NCBI GenBank assembly: GCA_023525975.1
Contig: CM042046.1
Coordinates: forward strand, 39,525,501-39,589,500
Direction of reading: 5' to 3'
Length of the DNA: 64,000 bases
Source: Smallanthus sonchifolius
Taxonomy: Eukaryota; Streptophyta; Magnoliopsida; Asterales; Asteraceae
Of the stretch, positions 57,301-64,000 are shown piece after piece. The stretch's first letter is position 1. The number at the start of each line of letters is the position of its first letter. Both the position numbers and the translations under genes were made by a program. The notes below the pieces were generated by a model. It saw nothing but the letters and a program-made list of their open reading frames with translations, searched no databases and was not told the DNA's origin.

Positions 57301-60300
57301 CGGATATTGGAAGGCTATGACTCAGCCCTTCCTTGTTACAAATAATCTGTTTGGTTACATAGATGGAACCATACCCTGTCCACCAGAAACAATTCAAGTG
57401 ACTGAAAAGGCAAAGGAGGGCACTTCAGCAAAGCTGCAACCAAACCCTAATTATACGACATGGGTTTCTAATGATGCTCATGTCCGAGGACTGTTAATAT
57501 CAACCATCTCTGAAGCCTCTTTTCAGCATGTTCAAGGTACTACTTCTCGAGATCTATGGCTTTCTCTTGAGCGTGCTTATGCACCTCACACTTCCTCAAG
57601 AGAATATACCCTAAAAACACAACTTCTTAAGATTTCAATGAAAGGTGATGAGACTGCTTCAGCCTATCTTACCAGAGCACAGAAGTATGCAGATGCCCTA
57701 GCCAACATTGGTGAACCAATGAAAGAAAAAGATCTGGTAATGCTTGTGATCTCAGGCCTTCGGGAAGAGTATAATGGTTTGAAAACCAACATCCTTGCTA
57801 GACAATTTCCCACTGCTTTTGCTGAACTTCTTGGACTCCTGTCTGATCATGATTTCATGATTAGGAAATCTATTCCAGATATTGCTCCACTTCAAGCCTT
57901 TATGGCTGCTACTACTGCCGGTTCCATAACACCTCATCCTGCTACAATGCAGACCCTTCAACAGCTGGTGTCTCAACTTGGGCTCCAACTTCAGCCTGTC
58001 CAGCCTGCCTCACAGTCTTCTCCACAGGCCTTCTACTCAAATCGGCCAAGTAACACCCGTGGGCGTGGCCAGAACAACCGCCGCGGAGGACGTGGCAACT
58101 ACAACAATAATCGTAATCTAGGAGTTAACATGAGTCGGTTCAGCTGGGCCTCGAATCAAAACACCGTTTATGGTACGTTCAACAGATGTGGTATTGGTCA
58201 CATCCCGTCACAATGCCCTAATCGTGATCCAACTACCCTTCGGGTGAGACAACCATCCGAACCATCTGCCAACTATGCTGACTACCGCTCACAAGCATCC
58301 CCTTCTTGGCTTCCTGACACAGGTTCCAATTACCATGCTACACCGGATGTCTCAGGTCTTGATACTGCTGAACCCTATCATGGTGAGGATAATCTACTTG
58401 TCACAATTTTATTCACCAAATAAAACCTTTTCCCTTCAAAATATTCTTCACATACCTGAAATTAAAAAGAATCTACTTTCTGTTCAAAAATTCTGCCATG
58501 ATAATAATGTCTTTTTTGAATTTCATTCTACTTTCTTTTCTGTGAAGGACAAGTTTACACGTGAGGATCCAAGTAAGGATGGACTCTACTCCATACGTCT
58601 TCCCCGGATTCAACCATTACCAAAAGTCGCCTTCTCAACCACTCGTGCTTCCTCCACCACATGGCATCAAAGGCTTGGTCATCCGCATCCACAGCTTTTA
58701 AAATACATGTTATCTAAATTTTGTTTACCTGTTTTTCCCAATAATTTCAATTCTGATTGTACCTCTTGTTCGGTTGGAAAATCTTCCAAACTTCACTTGT
58801 CATCTTCTACTTATACAAGCTCTCATATTTTGGATTTACTTTTCTGTGATGTATGGGGCCTGCGCCAACTACTTCGTTTGATGGCCACAATTATTTTTTA
58901 CTATGTGTTGATCACTACTCACGATTCATGTGGATTTTCCCCTTAAAACTTAAATCTGATGTGTTTGATATTTTTACACGATTTTTAGCTATGGTTGAAC
59001 GTCAATTCCACACCAAGGTAAAATCTGTTCAAACCGATTGGGGGGGTGAATTTCGCCCTCTTTCCCCGTTCTTTTCTTCAATAGGAATCATTCATCGTCT
59101 ATCTTGTCAACATACAAGCGAACAAAACGGAATTGTTGAAAAACGCCACCGCCATGTGGTTGAAACCGGCCTTACTCTATTAGCTCAATCCAATATCCCA
59201 CAACGGTTTTGGAACTTTGCCTTTGACACGGCTGTTTACTTGATCAACCGTATGCCCTCCCGAACAAATTCCAACACCTCTCCCTTTGAGCTAGTATTCA
59301 AACATAAACCTGATCTCTCCTTCCTTCGGGTTTTTGGCTGTCAGTGCTATCCACACCTTCGACCCTATAACAAACACAAAATGGATTTCCACTCAACACC
59401 TTGTGTGTTTCTTGGGTATAGCACTTCTCACCACGGGTATCGATGCTTTGACCCTAATTCTGAGAGAATCTACATTGCGCGTCATGTCCGGTTCAATGAA
59501 CAATACTACCCTTTTCATAGCCATCCTGTCACCACACCAAGCACACCATCTCTCAACCCGTATGTATCTTCCTATCCTAATCCCTTACCTTCAGAAAACA
59601 CACCCTCTACAGCTGCTCCCTTAGCTTCAGAAAACAAACCATCATCTCCCATTCCCACCTCCCCTACGGCCGAACCCCCTCTCACACCACCCACTTCACC
59701 AACGGCCCACACACCACCACCTCAACCTGACCAACAACCAGCAACATCCCCACCTATAAAAACCTACCAGCGCCATCCTAAACAATATGTTCCAGACTCT
59801 ACAACCACTCCATCCCAACCAAATCAAACCCCACCTCGTACTAGACCTTCTAACCTCTGCCAAAACCCAAAGCAATCACAACCTTTCAACCCAACCTCCT
59901 TTTATACAACTACTTCCATCACTGAACCAGCCACCTTTATTGTTGCCAACAAAGATCCTCATTGGCATAAAGCCATGGAGGAAGAGTATTCAGCCCTGAT
60001 GCGAAACGGTACGTGGTCTTTGGTTCCATGAGTATCCAACACTAATGTAGTTGATTGCAAGTGGGTTTACAAATTAAAACGGGACCAAACAGGGACAATC
60101 AAACGTTACAAAGCACGCCTAGTTGCTAAAGGTTTTCGGCAACAACCAGGGATTGATTATCTGGAGACATTCAGTCCTGTTGTAAAATCCACGACTATTC
60201 GTGTTGTTTTATCTCTGGCCGTTACACAAAATTGGTCCTTAAGGCAGCTTGATGTGCAGAATGCTTTTTTACATGGTGATCTCGATGAGACCGTTTATCT

Positions 60301-63300
60301 GCAACAACCACCAGGTTTCATTGACCAGACCAAACCAGATCATGTTTGCCTTCTTCACAAATCCCTATATGGATTGAAGCAGGCACCTAGAGCATGGTTT
60401 AATTGCTTATCTAAAGCTCTTCATGCTCTCGGTTTTCAGGGTTCTAAAACTGATCCATCTCTGTTCGTTTATTCATCCAGGGGTACACTTTTATACATGT
60501 TGGTCTATGTTGATGACATTATCTTGACAGGCAACAACCAGCAAGCTATTGAACATATGGTCCACAGTCTTAGCCAGACCTTTGCCATCCAGGATATGGG
60601 CAGCTTATCCTATTTTCTGGGTATCGAGACTGTCCGTAGCGGTCATGACTTGATTCTATCCCAGCAGAAATACATTCTTGAACTCCTTGAACGTGCAGGC
60701 CTGTCTAATGCTAAGCCGGTATCGTCCCCTATGACCACTACTGCTAATCTTGCTCTTGGTGACAGTGCAACATTCGACGATCCGGTCAGATATCGTCAGA
60801 TAGTGGGTGCTCTTCAGTATGTCACCCTGTCTCGTCCAGATATCGCTTCTGCAGTTAACAAAGTCTGCCAATTTATGCAATCTCCGACCGACAATCAGTG
60901 GTCAGCCGTCAAAAGAATTCTTCGTTACCTCCAAGGCACTGCTGCATATGGTTTACGGCTCAAATCAAATTCCGGCACAATTCTTCATGCCTATACTGAT
61001 TCAGCCTATAACTCCCTGAATGCCTTCTCCGATGCCGATTGGGTTGGTTGTCCAGACGACCGTCGATCCACCGGGGGATATGCTATCTATCTAGGCTCCA
61101 ACCTAGTTTCATGGTCAGCATGAAAACAGAAGACTGTCTCTCGGTCATCCACAGAATCCGAATACAAGACCTTAGCCAATACGGTTGCTGAGCTCACCTG
61201 GCTTCAAACGCTTCTGCACGAACTTCGAGTTCCGGTTACGTCGGTCCCTACATTATGGTGTGATAACCTTGGTGCTACGTATCTTTCTGCCAATCCTGTC
61301 TTCCATGCACGTACCAAGCATGTAGAAGTCGATTTTCACTTTGTCCGAGAGAAGGTCGCACAACGGAAGATTTCGGTCCAGTTTATCTCTACCGATGATC
61401 AGATTGCAGATGTGTTCACCAAGCCGCTATCCTCTCAACGGATTCTCCCTTTACAGTCCAAGCTACAGGTCGCTTCCCGGCCTTAGCTTGCGGGGGAATA
61501 TTAGACAATTAAGTTTAGTCTTTATTTTGTAAAACTGTCATCATTATTATAAAGGGTCCTGAGCAGTCCTCAGGCCCTGAACAGTCCTTGAGTCCTGTAT
61601 TTATATCCCTGATTGTTTCATGATTATCACAACACAATATACAATTACCTTCACCAAGTTCAACTGACCCGTTAGGCAAGAGTTTCAACATGTTAATAGG
61701 TAAAGGGGTCCAAATTTCCGCATCTAGGATTCTAGACAAGTGTAGGATAAAGTTCACCCCGATCAATACATACCTAGTGAGGCTATATCAGTATACTTGT
61801 CACTGAACGCATATATATTCACTGCAACCTGAAATTTGGTGAAATCAGCAGCCATCTGTTTATAAAATGGGTCTTCTGGTATTCTTAAAGCATGTTCCTT
61901 ATCTGTTCCGTAAACATGAAGATCATCTCCTCGCAACCTCAAACGACCAACACCAAGTGATGGAAGAGTGCTCTGGAAAATCAACAATTTCCCTCCAAGT
62001 TGGCTCTGCATGGCGCAAAGAAACTTGTTAGTGATGTGTCAGCATTAGGCAGAAAATATAGGTCGGCACAGGTAGCTGGCATAATATAAAAGAGATTCAC
62101 AATCATTAAACACTATTTAAAGTAAATAATGCATATTACATAGAGGTGGAATATGGGGATGGGGGTGGGGGGGGGTACAGAGGACCATGCCTAAAACTTA
62201 CCAAGTTATCAACCTTGGAAGTTAGCCCGTGACATTCGACACAAATATAGTATTTATCATTAGATCTTGGTTACATCCGCTAAATCCCAAAAAATCGTGG
62301 CGTGACAACATTTTACCATGTATAGTCGTTACCATAAAGGTCACTACTATTCACTTAACATGCAATTAAGTTCACTAATTTTGAACTCAAGAGTCAGTCT
62401 TTCACTTGAAGCTCAAACCTATGTGAAACCACGAAAACTGACACCTTCTTCAACAAGTAAACTAAATCGTGACAGCAAAATGGCATCAACTACATTTTGA
62501 CCTTGCTGGGTCAAAAGAACCCAAACCCTTTTGTCTATCTTGTTTGGTATTTTACAAATAATTAGTGTCAAAGATGGTTACAAAAATTATATTATTTCAA
62601 TAATTATCAAAGTATTTAGATAAAATGGGTTAAGAGGCTTTATGCGCTAAAAATACACTTTGAGCGACTTTCACTCCGTTTGACTTGTTTTCTTTTAGCA
62701 GTATTTTTCTATTAACCCATTGGAGAGCTATAACATAACCCAAATCAATCCATCTAACAATATGGGTTGAAATTGCCACCTCTGCCTAGTCGCTCCAGTA
62801 GCTGATAAAATATAAGCAAAGATTCACAACCGCCGAACATAGTTAAGAAAACATAATTACACCACACAAATAAGTTTATGATGGTGGATATGAAGTCACC
62901 CGTCAAGGTTGTAAATAGTACAGGGTTAAAAAAGCTTACCATAACCATAAAAGCTGCTTTGAGGGCAGGCCCAAAAGCAGATTCCACATTATAGTTGTCC
63001 TGAAACATAGAAGGCAAGCTATCCAGGAATGCCTCCACCACAGCTCTGGATTCTGACAAGTTGACTAAGAGATCATCTGGCAATGGAACAAAAATATCAT
63101 CCAAATCTGACACGACCATCATTTGAGGCTGTGTCAAAGATGACTGGAAAAAGGTAAAACAAAAAGGGTGGTTCAAGTTCAACATCAGTCAACAATATAT
63201 TAAGAAATTAATGTATGGCCACCTAAACTTAAAATCACTTGCCTTCATATTGTAAAAGTGAATTGTGCTGTCAAAAGTTATGAACCCAATTTGTGTTCTG

Positions 63301-63733
63301 GGGCTACCCGGCAAACTATCCAAACAAGATTTAATAGTTTGTGCCATCACCTAAGAAAATGTAAGCAAAAAGGAATAATAACTCAATTGCACTCTTGAAC
63401 TCAATAAACATGAAACATAATCAAGCTGTAAAACCAAATTCAATACTGGCAAAAACACAGAAGACATCATCAACAGAATAAATGTGAAAAGGTAAATCCC
63501 AAGAAATGAGTTCTCAATTATATATCCAAAGGAAAAGCTTACCTCAAGCATTCCACTTTTAACTGCAGATATTGAAACATCGATCAAAAAAAAGTACAGT
63601 GGTGGCATTGGAGGCCGAACCATGTACTCAGCTGGAGCAACAAATTCTACAGAACCCTTTGTAAGCTCGGGATGTTGATCCAGATCAGTTCTTTTACCAG
63701 TGGCATCCAAAGGAGCGAAATAATCATTTTGCA
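48143..63733 (-). CDS. SEC24A: COPII coat subunit SEC24A-like (C-terminal ten exons)
   Basis: Ten minus-strand exons join in frame to 635 residues with a natural stop at 48143. SEC24 binds SEC23 and selects cargo into COPII vesicles at ER exit sites. Wording such as YMVRPPMPPLYFFLIDVSIS, YTGGQVYYYPSF and ALRGGYADAQLDERCAAGF matches plant SEC24A (ERMO2) closely. The window covers the trunk, beta-sandwich, helical and gelsolin parts; the N-terminal region and zinc finger lie beyond the right edge. Exons: 63733-63543, 63350-63243, 63143-62940, 62005-61774, 56597-56448, 56325-56169, 50702-50575, 50444-50122, 49789-49601, 48370-48143. Two introns hold large copia elements, yet every exon is open. 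It is probably functional if these introns are spliced. Confidence 0.93.
48470..48814. repeat. Intronic TIR-family element (degenerate) in SEC24A
   Basis: GGGTTGGGTAACTAG lies at the left and CAAATGGGTCATATTTGCC with CACCT at the right end. GTTGCTCTTTTAACT and GGCCCATTTAAG words lie inside. It lies in the last SEC24A intron. Confidence 0.45.
49601..49789 (-). CDS. SEC24A exon i (gelsolin-like domain)
   Basis: It reads TPTMDDEFGRVCKRMPLVAE, SLDSRGIYIFDDGFRFVVWF and GRMLSLDLARNLVEEDSATD. Acceptor TTGCAG, donor AGG|GTATGC. Confidence 0.91.
49848..50077. repeat. Intronic TIR-family element in SEC24A
   Basis: The left end TAGAGGTGGCAGAATAGG matches the family start. The right side carries CATAACCCAAATCGACAC and GAGTCAAAACGCCTTCT. 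Intron 49790-50121. Confidence 0.55.
50122..50444 (-). CDS. SEC24A exon h (helical domain)
   Basis: It reads AIEKSLSYKLEEARNAIQLK, YAVQHRVGSRMIYPESLKYL, STALRGGYADAQLDERCAAG and LLYPSLLRVDEYLVK. Acceptor CTGCAG, donor AAG|GTAAGT. Confidence 0.92.
50575..50702 (-). CDS. SEC24A exon g (beta-sandwich)
   Basis: It reads YTASCGERRIRVHTAAASVV, LGEMYRQADTGAIVSLLGRL, between CAAAAG and TTAG|GTAAAA. Confidence 0.9.
51322..51609 (-). repeat. 3' LTR of copia-4 (288 bp)
   Basis: This is the left copy on the plus strand, from TGTTAGGGTATCACACG to CATACTCGAGA. Its LTR start is mutated (TCTCGAG for TGTCGAG). It differs from the other LTR at a handful of sites. Confidence 0.9.
51842..52207. repeat. hAT-type MITE inside copia-4, TSD AACCTCTG
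   Basis: The 366-bp element has perfect 16-bp ends CAGTGTTGTAAAAATC and an exact 8-bp duplication AACCTCTG (51834-51841, 52208-52215), the signature of hAT elements. The inside holds repeated GGCCGGAAATTTCAGG and TTTTTATATGTAATTTT words and GGCGCTAG arms. It interrupts the RNase H region of copia-4. Confidence 0.88.
52197..52391 (-). pseudogene. copia-4 RNase H fragment
   Basis: It reads MACVEASKELIWLKNFLEEL, LFCDNQSVIHLGKNPVFHGK and TKHIQLRYHFIR, then runs into the hAT MITE. The rest of RNase H lies on the far side, before 51834. Confidence 0.85.
52741..53256 (-). pseudogene. copia-4 reverse transcriptase, C-terminal part
   Basis: It contains CRLKKSLYGLKQAPRQWYLK, the catalytic LLYVDDMLIAGS, KQILGMSIFRNKDGSLTLSQ and YIGKVLEKFKMKDAKSRSIP. 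It is separated by a frameshift from the upstream half. Confidence 0.9.
53356..54417 (-). pseudogene. copia-4 integrase end and reverse transcriptase start
   Basis: It contains SDNGGEYISKEFTDYCADQR, GTSQQNGVAERMNRTLNERA, GYSAYRLLSDRDKLDPKAKK, then RT words WEIAMKDEMKSLEKNRTWEL and KWVYRVKDEHDGSKRYKARL. Confidence 0.9.
54414..55010 (-). pseudogene. copia-4 pre-integrase and integrase
   Basis: It contains ARGKKRGTLYMVE, NLWRQRLGHMSDKGLKMLAE, the zinc-binding CEPCVLGKQKKV, HSDVYGPTSVQSVGGSSYYV and FIDDATRKVWVYFLK. Confidence 0.9.
54881..55411 (-). pseudogene. copia-4 gag end (zinc knuckle) and protease
   Basis: After an Arg-rich start it shows a standard zinc knuckle CWNCKENGHFRSQC and the protease SWIMDSGVLFHAVPC. 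The N-terminal gag domain expected upstream is absent, a large internal deletion. Confidence 0.88.
55498..55785 (-). repeat. 5' LTR of copia-4 (288 bp)
   Basis: It is the right copy on the plus strand, ending ATACTCGACA, with the primer site next to it on the left (reverse of GCTCTGATACCAG). Confidence 0.9.
56169..56325 (-). CDS. SEC24A exon f (beta-sandwich)
   Basis: It reads VRFTSYHGNFMLRSTDLIAL, VDCDKAYAMQFALEDALLTT and VYFQVALL. The donor CT|GTATCC is chosen because it restores LYTAS with the next exon. The next intron is about 5.5 kb and holds copia-4. Confidence 0.88.
56448..56597 (-). CDS. SEC24A exon e (trunk to beta-sandwich)
   Basis: It reads TLAKYTGGQVYYYPSFHYAL, LARDLTRETAWESVMRIRCG and ends AAAG|GTTGGT. 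No open frame longer than the exon exists here, so it is easily missed. Confidence 0.9.
56752..56970. repeat. TIR-family element, cut by copia-3
   Basis: GTTTTGATCAGGTTGG, TTTTGACCCATTCGACG and GCCCATTTGACCC words identify the family. Copia-3 inserted at its GACCC, which is duplicated; the right rest (GACCCGTTAGGCAAGAG) continues at 61666. Confidence 0.5.
56971..57137 (+). repeat. 5' LTR of copia-3 (167 bp)
   Basis: TATTAGACAATTAAGTTTAG to CACCAAGTTCAACT, with GTATTTATATCCC as TATA-like region. Confidence 0.94.
57215..58423 (+). pseudogene. copia-3 gag and protease start
   Basis: It starts MALLAAFTTADKTSHNSHKF; I chose this ATG because it matches the gag start of copia-2, though the frame is open upstream into the LTR. 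It carries the copia gag domain, an Arg/Gly/Asn tail and a zinc knuckle with the first Cys replaced (FNRCGIGHIPSQC). Protease keeps SWLPDTGSNYHATPD. A deletion of roughly 50 bp after GEDNLLV shifts the frame and ends it. Confidence 0.9.
58275..58946 (+). pseudogene. copia-3 pre-integrase
   Basis: The useful part begins near 58400: FYSPNKTFSLQNILHIPEIK, NNVFFEFHSTFFSVKDKF, DGLYSIRLPRIQPLPKVAFS, TWHQRLGHPHPQLLKYML and LDLLFCDVWG. It then leaves the integrase frame, which goes on in the overlapping frame from 58853. Confidence 0.87.
58853..60031 (+). pseudogene. copia-3 integrase
   Basis: It contains GPAPTTSFDGHNYFLLCVDH, YSRFMWIFPLKLKSDVFDIF, QTDWGGEFRPLSPF, CQHTSEQNGIVEKRHRHVVE, NRMPSRTNSNTSPFELVFKH, a Pro/Thr-rich linker and the first RT words (NGTWSLVP) before TGA at 60029. 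Confidence 0.92.
60254..61123 (+). pseudogene. copia-3 reverse transcriptase and RNase H start
   Basis: It contains LHKSLYGLKQAPRAWFNCL, YVDDIILTGNNQ, SYFLGIETVRSGHDLILSQQ and SDADWVGCPDDRRSTGGYAI. It stops at TGA 61121 where copia-2 has Arg (SWSARKQ). RNase H homology continues in the same frame to 61486. Upstream RT (60032-60253) is also in frame behind the stop at 60029. Confidence 0.92.
61499..61665 (+). repeat. 3' LTR of copia-3 (167 bp)
   Basis: I read no difference from the 5' LTR. GACCC follows at 61666. Confidence 0.94.
61774..62005 (-). CDS. SEC24A exon d (trunk)
   Basis: It reads SQLGGKLLIFQSTLPSLGVG, GTDKEHALRIPEDPFYKQMA and YAFSDKYTDIASLG. The donor CTAG|GTATGT is followed by an intron of about 5.2 kb containing copia-3. 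Confidence 0.92.
62500..62783. repeat. Intronic TIR-family element in SEC24A
   Basis: CTGGGTCAAAAGAACCC lies at the left and GGGTTGAAATTGCCACCTCT at the right (62764-62783). The right end is the family TIR; the left end is worn. Confidence 0.55.
62940..63143 (-). CDS. SEC24A exon c (trunk)
   Basis: It reads SSLTQPQMMVVSDLDDIFVP, DDLLVNLSESRAVVEAFLDS and FGPALKAAFMVM between TTCCAG and ATG|GTAAGC. Confidence 0.92.
63243..63350 (-). CDS. SEC24A exon b (trunk), GC donor
   Basis: It reads VMAQTIKSCLDSLPGSPRTQ and IGFITFDSTIHFYNMK. The exon ends AAG|GCAAGT: only a GC donor keeps the frame with the next exon, so the intron 63242-63144 is of the rare GC-AG class. Confidence 0.9.
63543..63733 (-). 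CDS. SEC24A exon a (trunk domain start)
   Basis: It reads QNDYFAPLDATGKRTDLDQH, PELTKGSVEFVAPAEYMVRP and FFLIDVSISAVKSGMLE. Acceptor TTTACAG, donor GAG|GTAAGC. Confidence 0.92.
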
Positions 63734-64000
63734 CTGTAAATAATGCATAGAAATTATTTAGTATGAATACCACAATTGTAACAAGAATCCCATATACGAC
63801 AGCGAAGAATCACGATATTTTGTAACTGGTGATGATACAACATATATCATCACAAAAAAAATGATTTGACACTAGATATATTAAACACATGTACAGCATA
63901 AATGTGCTAGATATCAAATAGCTGGCGGTGAAATAGAACCCCAAAACATCAATAAAAACAAGTTTAGAACTTGAAGCATATAAGGTTATCATTATGTTGT

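Larger units (their letters stand above)
56971..61665 (+). mobile_element. Ty1/copia element 'copia-3', full length, TA...CT LTRs, in SEC24A intron
   Basis: A 4,695-bp plus-strand element, antisense to SEC24A, has two 167-bp LTRs that I read as identical and target duplication GACCC (56966-56970, 61666-61670). The LTRs start TATTAGACAATT and end TTCAACT. The primer site TGGTATCAGAGCC follows at 57138 and TTGCGGGGGAA precedes the 3' LTR. It is a sister of copia-2 by protein and LTR ends. A deletion after the protease, a frame change at 58853-58946 and stops at 60029 and 61121 disable it. Confidence 0.96.

Noticed and set aside
63234..63243. GT donor within GCAAGTGATT after SEC24A exon b
   Set aside because: Its use puts the next exon out of frame and loses the SSLTQPQMMVV wording; the GC donor keeps both.

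Overview
This is nuclear DNA from a flowering plant. Intron-rich genes for a class I BEACH protein (SPIRRIG type), a DYW-class PPR protein and the COPII coat subunit SEC24A sit among LTR retrotransposons with plant PBS and PPT signatures, MITEs, a LINE, a SINE and an inserted piece of chloroplast ycf2. A eudicot is clear. Asteraceae is only my impression, from the style of the repeated intronic elements.

Layout. (1) 143-29966, plus strand: a SPIRRIG-like BEACH gene entering from the left edge, about 3,100 codons over ten exons. It is a pseudogene with at least thirteen lesions: six frameshifts, five in-frame stops and two LTR elements inserted inside exons. One is a chromodomain Ty3/gypsy element at 3227-8525 (TSD ATATC). 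The other is a non-autonomous element at 26149-28899 (TSD CTTTG). The intron 18397-25799 also took a full-length Ty1/copia element (18713-23412), an older antisense copia fragment, a solo LTR and a MITE. (2) 30243-32240: a 2-kb solo LTR with two internal minisatellites. (3) 32241-39790: AT-rich spacer with a decayed MULE, a MITE carrying telomere-like tracts and a decayed antisense LINE. (4) 39793-42448: an OTP86-like DYW PPR pseudogene whose middle is replaced by the remnant of a small copia element. (5) 43111-46880: a SINE, a copia 5' fragment carrying two MITEs, and a nuclear plastid insertion of ycf2. (6) 48143-63733, minus strand: the last ten exons of a SEC24A-like gene. They are open and in frame (635 residues, one GC-AG intron) although two introns hold nearly full-length copia elements (56971-61665 and 51322-55785). 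The second of these is itself split by a hAT MITE.

Of the host genes only SEC24A looks functional here. The rest is a record of nested insertions. The most unusual signals are a copia family with non-canonical TA...CT LTR ends present four times, two of its copies having LTRs I read as identical although their coding regions are dead; a non-autonomous element that shares PPT and U5 motifs with the copia element in SEC24A; and a MITE family built around CCTAAACCC-like tracts. No bacterial-type system, CRISPR array, tRNA or rRNA gene was seen.
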